This document shows positions 56,290-64,000 of a DNA stretch of 64,000 bases, piece by piece. This stretch comes from Vibrio sp. S9_S30 (GTDB lineage: Bacteria; Pseudomonadota; Gammaproteobacteria; Enterobacterales; Vibrionaceae): NCBI RefSeq assembly GCF_014694455.1, contig NZ_JAAUWT010000002.1:310001-374000 (forward strand). The letters are read 5' to 3'. The number at the start of each line of letters is the position of its first letter. Positions within the stretch are counted from its first letter, which is position 1. The notes under the pieces are model-generated. The model was given only the letters and a program-made list of their open reading frames with translations, was not told the DNA's origin and ran no database searches. The translations under genes were made by a program, and so were the position numbers.

Positions 56290-56442
56290 TATTGAACAAG
56301 TTTTTTTAGTTAACATTCCGTTAAAGTGTTGGGAATGTGCTACAGATTTTAAGTAACACCTATTAATAATTAATATTACAACTTCCCAAGATATAAACAG
56401 TCTTAACAAGGAAGCCCTAGAAGTAAGAGTGAGATCTTAACC

Positions 56443-57195
56443 ATGTGGAAATGGCTACATCCCTATGCCAAGCCCGAGAAAGCCTACCAGCTAAGCGATA
56501 AGCTTTTGCCTTGGTTTTCCGTTTTGGCTGTCGTCTTTTTAGTCTCTGGTACCATCTGGGGGTTAGCGTATGCGCCTTCTGATTACCAACAAGGAGACAG
56601 TTTCCGGATCATCTATATTCATGTCCCTTCGGCTATTTGGTCGATGGGAGTGTATATGTCGATGGCAATCGCAGCCTTTATTGGTCTTGTTTGGCAACTT
56701 CGTTTGTCGGATATGGCAGCAGCGGCAATGGCGCCTATTGGAGCCGTTTATACCTTTATTGCACTTGTTACTGGTGCAGTATGGGGGAAGCCAATGTGGG
56801 GCACGTGGTGGGTATGGGATGCCCGTTTAACTTCCGAATTGATCCTTCTATTTTTATATTTCGGTGTAATCGCGCTTTATCATGCATTTGATGATCAAAA
56901 AACAGGGGCTAAAGCTGCCAGTATCCTAGCCATTGTGGGTGTGATTAACCTGCCAATCATTCACTTTTCTGTTGAATGGTGGAATACCTTGCATCAAGGA
57001 GCAACAATTACAAAATTCGCTAAACCGTCAATATCTGATGATATGCTTTGGCCGTTGCTGTTGAATATTTTGGGGTTCGCTTTTTTCTTCGGTGCTGTCA
57101 CTGTGATCCGATTCAAAAACGAAATTATCAGCAAAGAAAGCCATCGTCCTTGGGTACAAGCTTTGGCGTCGTCTCCAGCCAGTAGTAAGGAGTAG
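56443..57195 (+). CDS. ccmC: Heme handling protein CcmC
   Basis: CcmC loads heme onto the chaperone CcmE in the periplasm. It has 250 residues and six membrane helices, with the Trp-rich WWD-type motif WGTWWVWDARLTSELILL (about 119-136) flanked by conserved His residues in YIHVPSAIWSM and FSVEWWNTLHQG. No Shine-Dalgarno of full length is seen (GAGATC). ccmD follows after 3 bases. Confidence 0.96.
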   Translation: MWKWLHPYAKPEKAYQLSDKLLPWFSVLAVVFLVSGTIWGLAYAPSDYQQGDSFRIIYIHVPSAIWSMGVYMSMAIAAFIGLVWQLRLSDMAAAAMAPIGAVYTFIALVTGAVWGKPMWGTWWVWDARLTSELILLFLYFGVIALYHAFDDQKTGAKAASILAIVGVINLPIIHFSVEWWNTLHQGATITKFAKPSISDDMLWPLLLNILGFAFFFGAVTVIRFKNEIISKESHRPWVQALASSPASSKE

Positions 57196-57198
57196 AGA

Positions 57199-57405
57199 AT
57201 GTATTTTGAATCTATCAGTGATTTTCTCGCCATGGGGGGGTATGCATCCTACGTATGGGGTGCATTTGGTATTACATTTCTCTCGATGTTGATCTTGCTG
57301 TTTAGCAGTATCAAACGAGGAAGGAATCTCATGGATGAGGTGAATGTCAAGATCGATCGTCAAGCGCGAATTGATGCTGCTAAGAATTTGGAGAACACCC
57401 TATGA
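57199..57405 (+). CDS. ccmD: CcmD, small heme exporter subunit
   Basis: A 68-residue protein with a single membrane helix (about 15-40, [20 protein letters not shown]) and a charged cytoplasmic tail; it holds CcmC-CcmE-CcmAB together. The segment [16 protein letters not shown] is the family motif. A run of seven G (57234-57240) lies in codons of AMGGY. It overlaps ccmE by 4 bases. Confidence 0.94.
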   Translation: MYFESISDFLAMGGYASYVWGAFGITFLSMLILLFSSIKRGRNLMDEVNVKIDRQARIDAAKNLENTL

Positions 57406-57887
57406 ATCCAAGACGTAAAAAGAGGCTCGGTCTTGTTCTGGCCTTAGTACTTGGCTTAAGTGCCACCATTGGTCTGATGCTGTATGCCTTGAATCAGAAT
57501 ATGGATTTATTTTACACACCAACTGAGCTTGTTAACGGTAAGCCCGATGGATCAAAACCCGAAGTCGGTCAACGCTTGAGAATCGGTGGAATGGTCGTAA
57601 AAGGTTCGGTTTCTCGTGATTCCCAGTCGCTAAGAGTGCAGTTTGATCTGGCTGATGTTGGTCCAAAAGTCACGGTTTTTTATGACGGTATTCTTCCCGA
57701 TCTATTCCGTGAAGGGCAGGGTATTGTTGCACAAGGTGTTTTAAAAGATGCAACGACCATCGAAGCATTTGAAGTCTTAGCAAAACACGACGAAGAGTAC
57801 ATGCCATCTGAAATCGCAGAAGCAATGCAGAAAGTGCATGAACCTTTGGAATATACAGATGCACAAAAATCGGAGAGCACGCAATGA
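57402..57887 (+). CDS. ccmE: Heme chaperone CcmE
   Basis: A periplasmic heme chaperone anchored by one N-terminal helix (about 9-29). It has 161 residues and an OB-fold. His129 and Tyr133 ([12 protein letters not shown]) form the HxxxY motif that binds heme covalently. [12 protein letters not shown] is another family segment. Overlaps ccmD and ccmF by 4 bases each, indicating tightly coupled translation. Confidence 0.97.
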   Translation: MNPRRKKRLGLVLALVLGLSATIGLMLYALNQNMDLFYTPTELVNGKPDGSKPEVGQRLRIGGMVVKGSVSRDSQSLRVQFDLADVGPKVTVFYDGILPDLFREGQGIVAQGVLKDATTIEAFEVLAKHDEEYMPSEIAEAMQKVHEPLEYTDAQKSESTQ

Positions 57888-59860
57888 TCGCTGAACTTGG
57901 GCATTTCGCTCTGATAGTGTCTCTTGGCTTTGCTATATTGCTCAGCCTATTGCCTTTAGTTGGGGCAACAAAAAACAATATCACACTGATGAACACGGCA
58001 AGACCGCTGTCTTGGGGAATGTTCTTGTTGATTCTCCTCTCATTCTTTGTGCTTCTTTGGGCATTTTATACTAATGATTTTACTCTCAAGTATGTGGCGT
58101 CTAACTCTAACAGTTTGCTTCCTTGGTTCTATCGCTTAACGGCAGTTTGGGGAGCTCACGAGGGTTCACTGCTCCTGTGGGTGTTGATTCAGGCGGCTTG
58201 GACGGTTGCGGTTGCGACATTTAGCCGAGGAATGCCGCAAGAAGCCGTTGCTCGTGTTTTAGCCGTAATGGGGATGATAACGGTTGGGTTCCTGCTGTTT
58301 ATCATTGTTACTTCAAACCCGTTTCTTCGAACGTTACCATTCTTTCCTGTTGATGGACGTGATTTAAACCCTCTGCTCCAAGATCCTGGCCTAATCATTC
58401 ATCCGCCAATGCTTTATATGGGATATGTGGGTTTTTCCGTCGCGTTTGCGTTTGCGATTGCTTCCTTGATGACAGGACGCTTAGATACTGCTTGGGCGCG
58501 TTGGTCGAGACCATGGACAACGGCCGCTTGGTTATTTTTAACCTTAGGCATTGCGTTGGGCTCTTGGTGGGCGTATTACGAACTTGGTTGGGGTGGCTGG
58601 TGGTTCTGGGATCCTGTCGAAAACGCGTCTTTCATGCCTTGGTTAGCGGGTACAGCGTTGATGCATTCGCTTGCAGTAACGGAGAAACGCGGAACATTTA
58701 AAGCTTGGACTGTGCTGCTAGCGATTTCGGCATTCTCGCTCAGCTTGCTGGGTACATTTCTTGTACGCTCCGGTATATTGGTGTCAGTGCATGCGTTTGC
58801 CTCTGATCCCGCTCGCGGTATGTTCATCTTGGGGCTCTTAGTGGTTGTTATTGGCGGTTCGTTATTGCTGTTTGCGCTGAAAGGGTCATCTGTGCGTGTG
58901 CGCGGCAGTTTTGCACTGTTGTCGCGCGAGAATGTCCTGCTTTCCAATAACGTTATTCTCGTAGCTGCTTTGATGGTTGTACTCGTTGGTACATTGCTAC
59001 CCTTGGTTCATAAGCAGTTAGGGTTGGGTTCAGTTTCTATCGGTGCACCTTTCTTCAACATGTTGTTTATGTGGCTAATGATGCCTTTCGCTTTCTTGCT
59101 GGGCATAGGTCCATTGATAAAATGGAAGCGTGACGATCTGAGTAGTCTCAAAAAGCCGATGGCAGTGTCTGGGGTGATTTCTTTGTTACTTGGAGCGGCT
59201 TTCGTCTTCCTGTTAGCTGATTCATTTAATGGGCTTGCATACCTAGGATGGGTTATGGCGATGTGGATTATCTCTATGCATGGCTTCGAGCTGTATCAAA
59301 GAGCGACTCACAGACATACTTTTAGTGTTGGTATTAGAAAGCTCCAGCGAAGCCATTGGGCGATGATGCTTGGTCATATTGGTATGGCGATTACCGTGAT
59401 TGGTATCACCATGGTACAGAATTACAGCATAGAGCGCGATGTTCGTTTAGCACCCGGAGAAAGCTTTCAAATCCAAGATTATAAATTATATTTCCAAGGC
59501 GTACGAGATAATGACGGGCCGAACTATGATGGCTATATCGCGGACTTTGAGATAACAAAAGACGGCAATTTTGTGAACATCTTGCATGCAGAAAAGCGTT
59601 TTTATACTACGGCTAAATCCATGATGACAGAAGCTGCGATTGATCGTGGCATCACCCGTGATTTGTATATCGCAATGGGTGAACGACTGGACGATGGTGA
59701 TGCATGGGCGGTACGTATCTATTACAAACCCTTCGTTCGATGGATTTGGCTTGGTAGCTTGTTCATGGCCTTTGGTGGCATTGTGGCAATCAGCGATAAG
59801 CGATATCGATTCCGAAAGCCTTCTAAAATGGCAATCGAGCTGAAAGAGAAGGAAGCCTAA
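57884..59860 (+). CDS. ccmF: Cytochrome c heme lyase subunit CcmF
   Basis: A large membrane protein that, with CcmH and CcmI, attaches heme to apocytochrome c. It has 658 residues and about 15 helices. The WWD-type motif is [19 protein letters not shown] (about 234-252). Conserved His residues lie in the loops [13 protein letters not shown] and LALLHS-like [13 protein letters not shown]. ccmG starts directly after the stop. Confidence 0.97.
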   Translation: MIAELGHFALIVSLGFAILLSLLPLVGATKNNITLMNTARPLSWGMFLLILLSFFVLLWAFYTNDFTLKYVASNSNSLLPWFYRLTAVWGAHEGSLLLWVLIQAAWTVAVATFSRGMPQEAVARVLAVMGMITVGFLLFIIVTSNPFLRTLPFFPVDGRDLNPLLQDPGLIIHPPMLYMGYVGFSVAFAFAIASLMTGRLDTAWARWSRPWTTAAWLFLTLGIALGSWWAYYELGWGGWWFWDPVENASFMPWLAGTALMHSLAVTEKRGTFKAWTVLLAISAFSLSLLGTFLVRSGILVSVHAFASDPARGMFILGLLVVVIGGSLLLFALKGSSVRVRGSFALLSRENVLLSNNVILVAALMVVLVGTLLPLVHKQLGLGSVSIGAPFFNMLFMWLMMPFAFLLGIGPLIKWKRDDLSSLKKPMAVSGVISLLLGAAFVFLLADSFNGLAYLGWVMAMWIISMHGFELYQRATHRHTFSVGIRKLQRSHWAMMLGHIGMAITVIGITMVQNYSIERDVRLAPGESFQIQDYKLYFQGVRDNDGPNYDGYIADFEITKDGNFVNILHAEKRFYTTAKSMMTEAAIDRGITRDLYIAMGERLDDGDAWAVRIYYKPFVRWIWLGSLFMAFGGIVAISDKRYRFRKPSKMAIELKEKEA

Positions 59861-60415
59861 ATGAATCGAAATGTACTTTTTGCCCCACTGGCTTTCTTTT
59901 TGATACTGGTCGCCGTGTTTGCTACTCAGCTCAGCCGCAATGCCGATGGGGATGATCCAACAAAGCTAGAATCGGTATTGATTGGAAAGCCTGTACCCAA
60001 ATTTAAACTTGAAGACTTAGCAGAACCTGGCCGGCTGTATGAACAAGACATATTTGTAGGTGAGCCATTGCTCATCAACGTATGGGCGACGTGGTGCCCG
60101 ACGTGTTATGCCGAGCATACCTACTTAAATGAGTTAGCGGCTAATGGAGTGAAGATTATTGGTCTTAACTACAAGGATAACCGTGAAAAAGCCGTGCAGT
60201 GGTTAAATGAATTGGGCAACCCTTACATGATCAGTTTATTTGATGGGAGCGGTATGCTTGGGTTAGACCTCGGTGTTTATGGGGCACCAGAAACGTATAT
60301 CGTTGATGCGAATGGCATTATTCAGTACCGGCACGTTGGCGATGTAAACGCCAGGAATTGGAAAGAAACGTTACAACCCATTTATCAGCGTTTAGTGGAG
60401 GAGGCTGCGAAATGA
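59861..60415 (+). CDS. ccmG: Thioredoxin-like CcmG (DsbE)
   Basis: A membrane-anchored periplasmic thioredoxin that reduces apocytochrome c or CcmH. It has 184 residues: an N-terminal anchor (about 6-24), then a thioredoxin fold with active site WATWCPTC (Cys79, Cys82). Family features include the acidic GDGSG-like loop (LFDGSGMLGLDLGVYGAPET). Its TGA overlaps the ccmH ATG (ATGATG). Confidence 0.96.
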   Translation: MNRNVLFAPLAFFLILVAVFATQLSRNADGDDPTKLESVLIGKPVPKFKLEDLAEPGRLYEQDIFVGEPLLINVWATWCPTCYAEHTYLNELAANGVKIIGLNYKDNREKAVQWLNELGNPYMISLFDGSGMLGLDLGVYGAPETYIVDANGIIQYRHVGDVNARNWKETLQPIYQRLVEEAAK

Positions 60416-60906
60416 TGAAGAATTTACGTGGCGTACTCCTTGCTATTGCTCTGTTTGCTTTACCTGCTCTGGCTCGCATAGAAGTATACGAATTTGATTC
60501 TGTTGAGCAGGAACAGTTATTCAAAGAGCTGGGGCATACATTGCGTTGCCCTAAGTGTCAAAATAACTCTATTGGCGATTCTAACGCCATCCTAGCTCAA
60601 GATCTCCGACTGAAAGTGTATGAGATGTTGAAAGAAGGGAAAACGGAGCAGGAAATCATCGATTACATGATCGCCCGCTACGGAAATTTTGTCACCTATA
60701 ACCCGCCGATTACTGTTGCAACATCCATACTGTGGATCGGACCTATCGGCGTCTTGGTCATTGGGTTTGGGTTTATCGTTTTGAGAAGCCGTCGTAAACC
60801 CTCCCGTCAAGATTCCGTGAAATCTGTCGACTGGGATGCAGAAAAAGAAGCACAGCTACAAGCCTTGCTTAAAGAAGAATCCGAAACGGGAGAGGTGCGA
60901 AAATGA
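60412..60906 (+). CDS. ccmH: Cytochrome c maturation protein CcmH
   Basis: A short CcmH of 164 residues: a signal peptide (MMKNLRGVLLAIALFALPALA), the redox motif LRCPKCQNNS (Cys46, Cys49), and one membrane helix (about 105-123). The TPR half seen fused in E. coli CcmH is a separate gene (ccmI) here, as in most gammaproteobacteria. The frame is open upstream inside ccmG, but GGAGGAGG (60397-60404) sets the start at 60412 or 60415. Confidence 0.95.
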   Translation: MMKNLRGVLLAIALFALPALARIEVYEFDSVEQEQLFKELGHTLRCPKCQNNSIGDSNAILAQDLRLKVYEMLKEGKTEQEIIDYMIARYGNFVTYNPPITVATSILWIGPIGVLVIGFGFIVLRSRRKPSRQDSVKSVDWDAEKEAQLQALLKEESETGEVRK

Positions 60907-62123
60907 CTTTTTTTTGGATAGCCACGGCAGTCATCATTACTATCTCTAGCGTGTTTATTGCTTTTCCTTTGGTTCAGCGACGTGCTGTCGATGATGAAGC
61001 GCGGCGTGATGAGCTTAATAAAGCGTTCTACAAAGATCGCTTAGGTGAGCTAGAAGAAGAGACGAAAGAAGGATTAGTTGAGAATCAGGAAGATTTAATT
61101 GCTGACCTTAAACAAACGTTGTTAGACGACGTTCCTAAAGCAAAGAAAAACGAAGCGACTACTCAGATTTCTACAATGGCTGTAGCGATTCCATCGGTAT
61201 TGTTTGTTGCGGCGTTATCCTACGGAATGTATTACCATTTTGGTGGAGCACAGAAAGTACTGGACTGGAATCGAGCAGCAAGCAATCTTCCAACGCTCAC
61301 CAAAAAGCTGATGTCGCCAGAAGGTCAAACTCTCACCGAAGAAGAGATGCAGGATTTGACACTCGCGCTGCGTACGCGATTGTATAATCAACCAAACGAA
61401 TCAACTGGCTGGATGCTTTTAGGTCGTATAGCGTTAGCAAACAGAGATGTGACTACGGCAGTTGGTGCGATGAAAAACGCATATCGTCTTGAGCCCCAAG
61501 ATTCAGACATTCAGTTAGGGTATGCTCAAGCTCTGACACTGTCATCTGATGAAGTAGACCAAGGTCAGGCTCGCTCCTTGCTGCTTCGATTAGCTCAGCA
61601 AGAGCAGGTCGATCTGAGAGTATTTTCTTTGCTGGCATTTGATGCGTTTGAGCGTAGCGATTACGCTGCGGCAATTCGTTATTGGGGAACCATGCAAGAA
61701 AAGATTGGTCCACAAGATAGCCGATACGAGATGCTGAGTAGCAGCATTCAAAATGCGAAGCTGAAAATGGGCGAAACCGCGGTGGTGAGCGATAAATCAA
61801 TTCAGGTAAGTATTGCGTTAGCCGATGACGTCAGCCCCGATCCTAATGCTGTATTGATTGTATCAGTGCACAGAGCGGATGGCAGCCCAATGCCAGTTGC
61901 TGCTGCACGCTATCCTTTGGGGGCTTTTCCAAGAACGGTCGTGCTTGACGATGGAAATAGTATGATAGAAGGCGTGAAGCTATCTAGTTTAGATGAGCTT
62001 ATGGTGAAAGCCAGAATTGATGCGGATGGTAATGTTGCGAGCCGAGATGGCGATTGGTATGGTCAAAGTGATATCGCTAAATTAGGTGATAAGGTTGCTT
62101 TAACCATTGATAAACGGTATTAA
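60903..62123 (+). CDS. ccmI: Cytochrome c maturation protein CcmI
   Basis: CcmI chaperones apocytochrome c to the CcmF-CcmH ligation complex. It has 406 residues: two membrane segments (about 2-20 and 93-112) separated by a cytoplasmic coiled loop, then a periplasmic TPR region (about 150-290, GWMLLGRIALANRDVTTAVG and similar) and a C-terminal domain. Overlaps ccmH by 4 bases. Last gene of the ccm operon; terminator at 62226. Confidence 0.94.
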   Translation: MTFFWIATAVIITISSVFIAFPLVQRRAVDDEARRDELNKAFYKDRLGELEEETKEGLVENQEDLIADLKQTLLDDVPKAKKNEATTQISTMAVAIPSVLFVAALSYGMYYHFGGAQKVLDWNRAASNLPTLTKKLMSPEGQTLTEEEMQDLTLALRTRLYNQPNESTGWMLLGRIALANRDVTTAVGAMKNAYRLEPQDSDIQLGYAQALTLSSDEVDQGQARSLLLRLAQQEQVDLRVFSLLAFDAFERSDYAAAIRYWGTMQEKIGPQDSRYEMLSSSIQNAKLKMGETAVVSDKSIQVSIALADDVSPDPNAVLIVSVHRADGSPMPVAAARYPLGAFPRTVVLDDGNSMIEGVKLSSLDELMVKARIDADGNVASRDGDWYGQSDIAKLGDKVALTIDKRY

Positions 62124-62225
62124 TGGTACCGTCTCGTGCTAAGTGTCGATATCCATTCAAGTTGATGAATCTTATGAAATCATTAGAATAGACTGAATGA
62201 CTTGAGTACATTAAGAATCGATAAT

Positions 62226-62254
62226 AAGACCGGCATAAGCCGGTCTTTGTTTTT
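62226..62254 (+). terminator. Terminator of the ccm operon
   Basis: AAGACCGGC (62226-62234) pairs with GCCGGTCTT (62239-62247) around ATAA, then TGTTTTT. It ends 12 bases before mlaA, so the mlaA promoter must lie upstream of or within it, in 62124-62225. Confidence 0.92.
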
Positions 62255-62265
62255 GGTAAAGTAAT

Positions 62266-63024
62266 ATGTTGTTAAATAGAGTGAGTTCTTGGCTATTAGT
62301 GTTAGTAGCCTCTTTATTAGTCGGATGTTCCTCTGTGCCAGAGGGAGAATATGACGATCTTTCTCATCCGAATGACCCGTTTGAAAGCTTTAACCGAGCA
62401 ATGTTTGATATCAACCATGATTATCTTGATCCTTACATTGTTCGCCCAGTGTCCGTCGCGTATGTCGAAACTGTGCCCAAACCCGTTCGTGGTGGCATTG
62501 GTAATTTTCTTGCGAATCTTGATGAACCCGCCAGTATGGTCAACAACCTTTTAATGGGGGAGGGTGAGCAAGCGCTAACAAACTTCAATCGTTTTTGGAT
62601 TAATTCGACATTGGGTCTACTGGGATTCATTGACGTGGCGTCTGCCGCAGGCATTATTCATCAGGATGATCGTGCATTCAGCGATGTGTTGGGTTATTAC
62701 GGTGTGGGTCATGGACCATACTTTATGGTGCCTGGGTACGGACCAATAACGTTACGGAAAGCAACAGATACTGTCGATGGTATGTATGTCCCACTGTCTT
62801 ACTTGAACTTTTGGGCTGGTTTAGGAAAGTGGGCATTAGAAGGTTTGGAAAAGCGTTACTTGCTGATTCCACAAGAAGGCACGCTGAAATCGTCTCCGGA
62901 TCCTTATGCATTGTCTCGTGACGTATACCTACAGAGGCGGGATTTTAAAGCAGGTATGACGGACACAGTAGAAGAAGACGAAGAAGACTTCTTAGACGAT
63001 TACTTAGATGAAGAGTTTTATTAG
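62266..63024 (+). CDS. mlaA: Outer membrane lipid asymmetry lipoprotein MlaA (VacJ)
   Basis: MlaA removes misplaced phospholipids from the outer leaflet of the outer membrane and passes them to MlaC. It has 252 residues: a lipoprotein signal with lipobox LVGC (Cys21), then the MlaA core with NDPFESFNRAMFDINHDYLD and GVGHGPYFMVPGYGPITLR. The C-terminus is a very acidic tail (EEDEEDFLDDYLDEE). It stands alone in synteny as in Vibrio; the mlaFEDCB genes are not here. Confidence 0.95.
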   Translation: MLLNRVSSWLLVLVASLLVGCSSVPEGEYDDLSHPNDPFESFNRAMFDINHDYLDPYIVRPVSVAYVETVPKPVRGGIGNFLANLDEPASMVNNLLMGEGEQALTNFNRFWINSTLGLLGFIDVASAAGIIHQDDRAFSDVLGYYGVGHGPYFMVPGYGPITLRKATDTVDGMYVPLSYLNFWAGLGKWALEGLEKRYLLIPQEGTLKSSPDPYALSRDVYLQRRDFKAGMTDTVEEDEEDFLDDYLDEEFY

Positions 63025-63079
63025 GTAGAGGATTTGATTCGACGATAAGTCGATCAAAAGGACCGACTTCAAAAAAGTG

Positions 63080-63112
63080 AAAGCCTGGCGATTTATCGTC
63101 AGGCTTTTTTCG
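63080..63112 (+). terminator. Terminator after mlaA
   Basis: AAAGCCTGGCGA pairs with TCGTCAGGCTTT (one G-U pair) and is followed by TTTCG. Strong Rho-independent terminator. Confidence 0.9.
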
Positions 63113-63366
63113 TGTTGAACTTTCGTGTTGAACCCTCATATAGCTCACTTCAGCTGTGGTTAGAAAGGGTGTCGACCTTAGCCCCTATTGCATGCTTTGA
63201 GTGATGTTATTTCATAGCCAAAGCTAAGGTTCGTTAGGGATCTCATTATCAGGTCAATAATCTATCTATACTGACGTTAAAAGTAGAATCAATTTCGGGC
63301 ATAGACCTCATTCCGGTATAGACCTATCGCAACCCCACCGCTAGATAACATTTAAACAGGAAACGC
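63113..63366. promoter_or_regulatory. Upstream region of the ABC transporter gene
   Basis: About 250 bases without a gene. I see two direct copies of ATAGACCT (63301 and 63320) near the start codon and no convincing promoter boxes. CAGGA before ATG 63367 is the ribosome site. Confidence 0.3.
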
Positions 63367-64000
63367 ATGTCAGAAACGAGCGATGTTGGAAAACCAAATC
63401 AAGCTATTCAAGATAACCGAGAACTAGAAAACTTAGCACGTGAAAGTGCCTGGAATACAATTCAGAAAATTTCGCCTTATTTGTGGCCAAAGAGTAAACC
63501 ATGGGTAAAACGAAGGGTGATCATTGCCATGATTGCCCTTGGTCTCTCCAAGTTGGTTGCCGTGTTTACTCCGTTTTTGTACAAAGCGGTCGTTGATATT
63601 CTAGCGACAGAAAATGATTCACCAGAGTGGTTGCTTGCTTTGGGGGCGGTAGGGCTGGTTGCCGCCTATGGAATGAACCAAGTTTTTAAAATCGGTTTTG
63701 AAGAAATACGTAACGTTGTTTTTGCTAAGGTAGGGCAGCACGCGCTCCGTTCTGTCGCGCTAGAAACCATATCGCATATCCACCGCCTTTCTCTTCGCTA
63801 CCATCTTACGCGTAAAACAGGCGGCTTAAGCCGAGTCATGGAGCGAGGAGTGAAAGGCATCGAGTTTTTGCTTCGATTTATGCTTTTTAGCATTGGACCA
63901 CTCATGCTTGAGCTATTGCTTATTTCTCTCATCTTGTTGTTCGCTTTTGATTTCTGGTATTTGCTGGTGGTGAGCGTAACCGTTGTTATTTACATCGTGT
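63367..64000 (+). CDS. Atm1-like ABC transporter (permease-ATPase fusion), N-terminal part
   Basis: The first 211 codons of an ABC exporter; the gene runs off the right edge before the ATPase domain. The start MSETSDVGKPNQ leads to a basic helix (SKPWVKRRVIIAMIALGLSK) and the type 1 exporter membrane domain (AVFTPFLYKAVVDILA; GQHALRSVALETISHIHRLSLRYHL; TRKTGGLSRVMERG). The HLTRKTGGLSRVMERG segment is characteristic of the Atm1/ABCB-type bacterial group, which in other organisms exports glutathione or sulfur compounds. The substrate here is unknown. Confidence 0.88.
   Translation, partial: MSETSDVGKPNQAIQDNRELENLARESAWNTIQKISPYLWPKSKPWVKRRVIIAMIALGLSKLVAVFTPFLYKAVVDILATENDSPEWLLALGAVGLVAAYGMNQVFKIGFEEIRNVVFAKVGQHALRSVALETISHIHRLSLRYHLTRKTGGLSRVMERGVKGIEFLLRFMLFSIGPLMLELLLISLILLFAFDFWYLLVVSVTVVIYIV

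Noticed and set aside
57234..57240. G7 run in ccmD as a phase-variation site
   Set aside because: Short, in an essential-type maturation operon, and in a conserved Gly-Gly codon pair. Weaker case than flhB.

Overview
The window is a housekeeping and motility segment of a Vibrio chromosome (or a very close member of the Vibrionaceae). The gene order matches the large Vibrio chromosome: gcvR/dapA-bamC, a peroxidase next to a polar flagellin cluster, flaG-fliD-flaI-fliS, flrABC, fliE to flhB, flhAFG-fliA-cheYZAB-parC-parP-cheW, then ccmABCDEFGHI and mlaA. No rRNA, tRNA, CRISPR array, insertion sequence or prophage is visible. The window opens inside gcvR (minus strand) and closes inside an ABC transporter gene (plus strand).

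Layout. 1-2460: gcvR (partial), dapA, bamC. 2461-5064: a minus-strand operon (ArsC-family reductase, dapE, M15 carboxypeptidase, DUF2897) followed by an unexplained 236-base stretch. 5065-7966: a winged-helix protein, a broken small ORF, DUF2956 and DUF2919 proteins and a DyP peroxidase. 8078-20857: eight tandem flagellin genes of 376-377 codons. Seven have a readable sigma-28 promoter (TAAAG-N14-GCCGTTAW or a variant). Copies 2, 3 and 6 share a hairpin leader directly before the ribosome binding site. Copies 3, 4 and 5 are patchworks of each other. 20934-23974: flaG, fliD (cap), flaI and fliS (chaperones). 24210-28251: the flrA, flrB and flrC regulators. 28280-41839: fliEFGHIJKLMNOPQR-flhB (MS ring, switch, export apparatus). 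41892-54790: flhA, flhF and flhG (placement and number of the polar flagellum), fliA (sigma-28), the chemotaxis core, and ParC/ParP, which hold the chemotaxis array at the pole. 55001-62123: cytochrome c maturation. 62266-63024: mlaA. 63367-64000: start of an Atm1-type exporter.

How it works together. FlrA with sigma-54 drives the early operons. Sigma-54 -24/-12 elements are readable before flrB, fliE, fliK and flhA. These operons supply the basal body, the FlrB/FlrC two-component pair and FliA. FliA then reads the flagellin promoters, and FliD and FliS handle the exported filament subunits. FlhF and FlhG set polar position and copy number, and CheA/CheB/CheW/CheY/CheZ control the FliM/FliN/FliG switch.

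Most of the window is well-described biology. The least ordinary parts are the eightfold flagellin array with its gene-conversion footprint, the repeated hairpin leader with GGA motifs, three FliM-like CheY-docking motifs in the CheA linker, a C9 tract in flhB, a sigma-54 promoter inside a terminator-like hairpin before flrB, and the orphan stretch after bamC. I do not see a clearly new multi-gene system.
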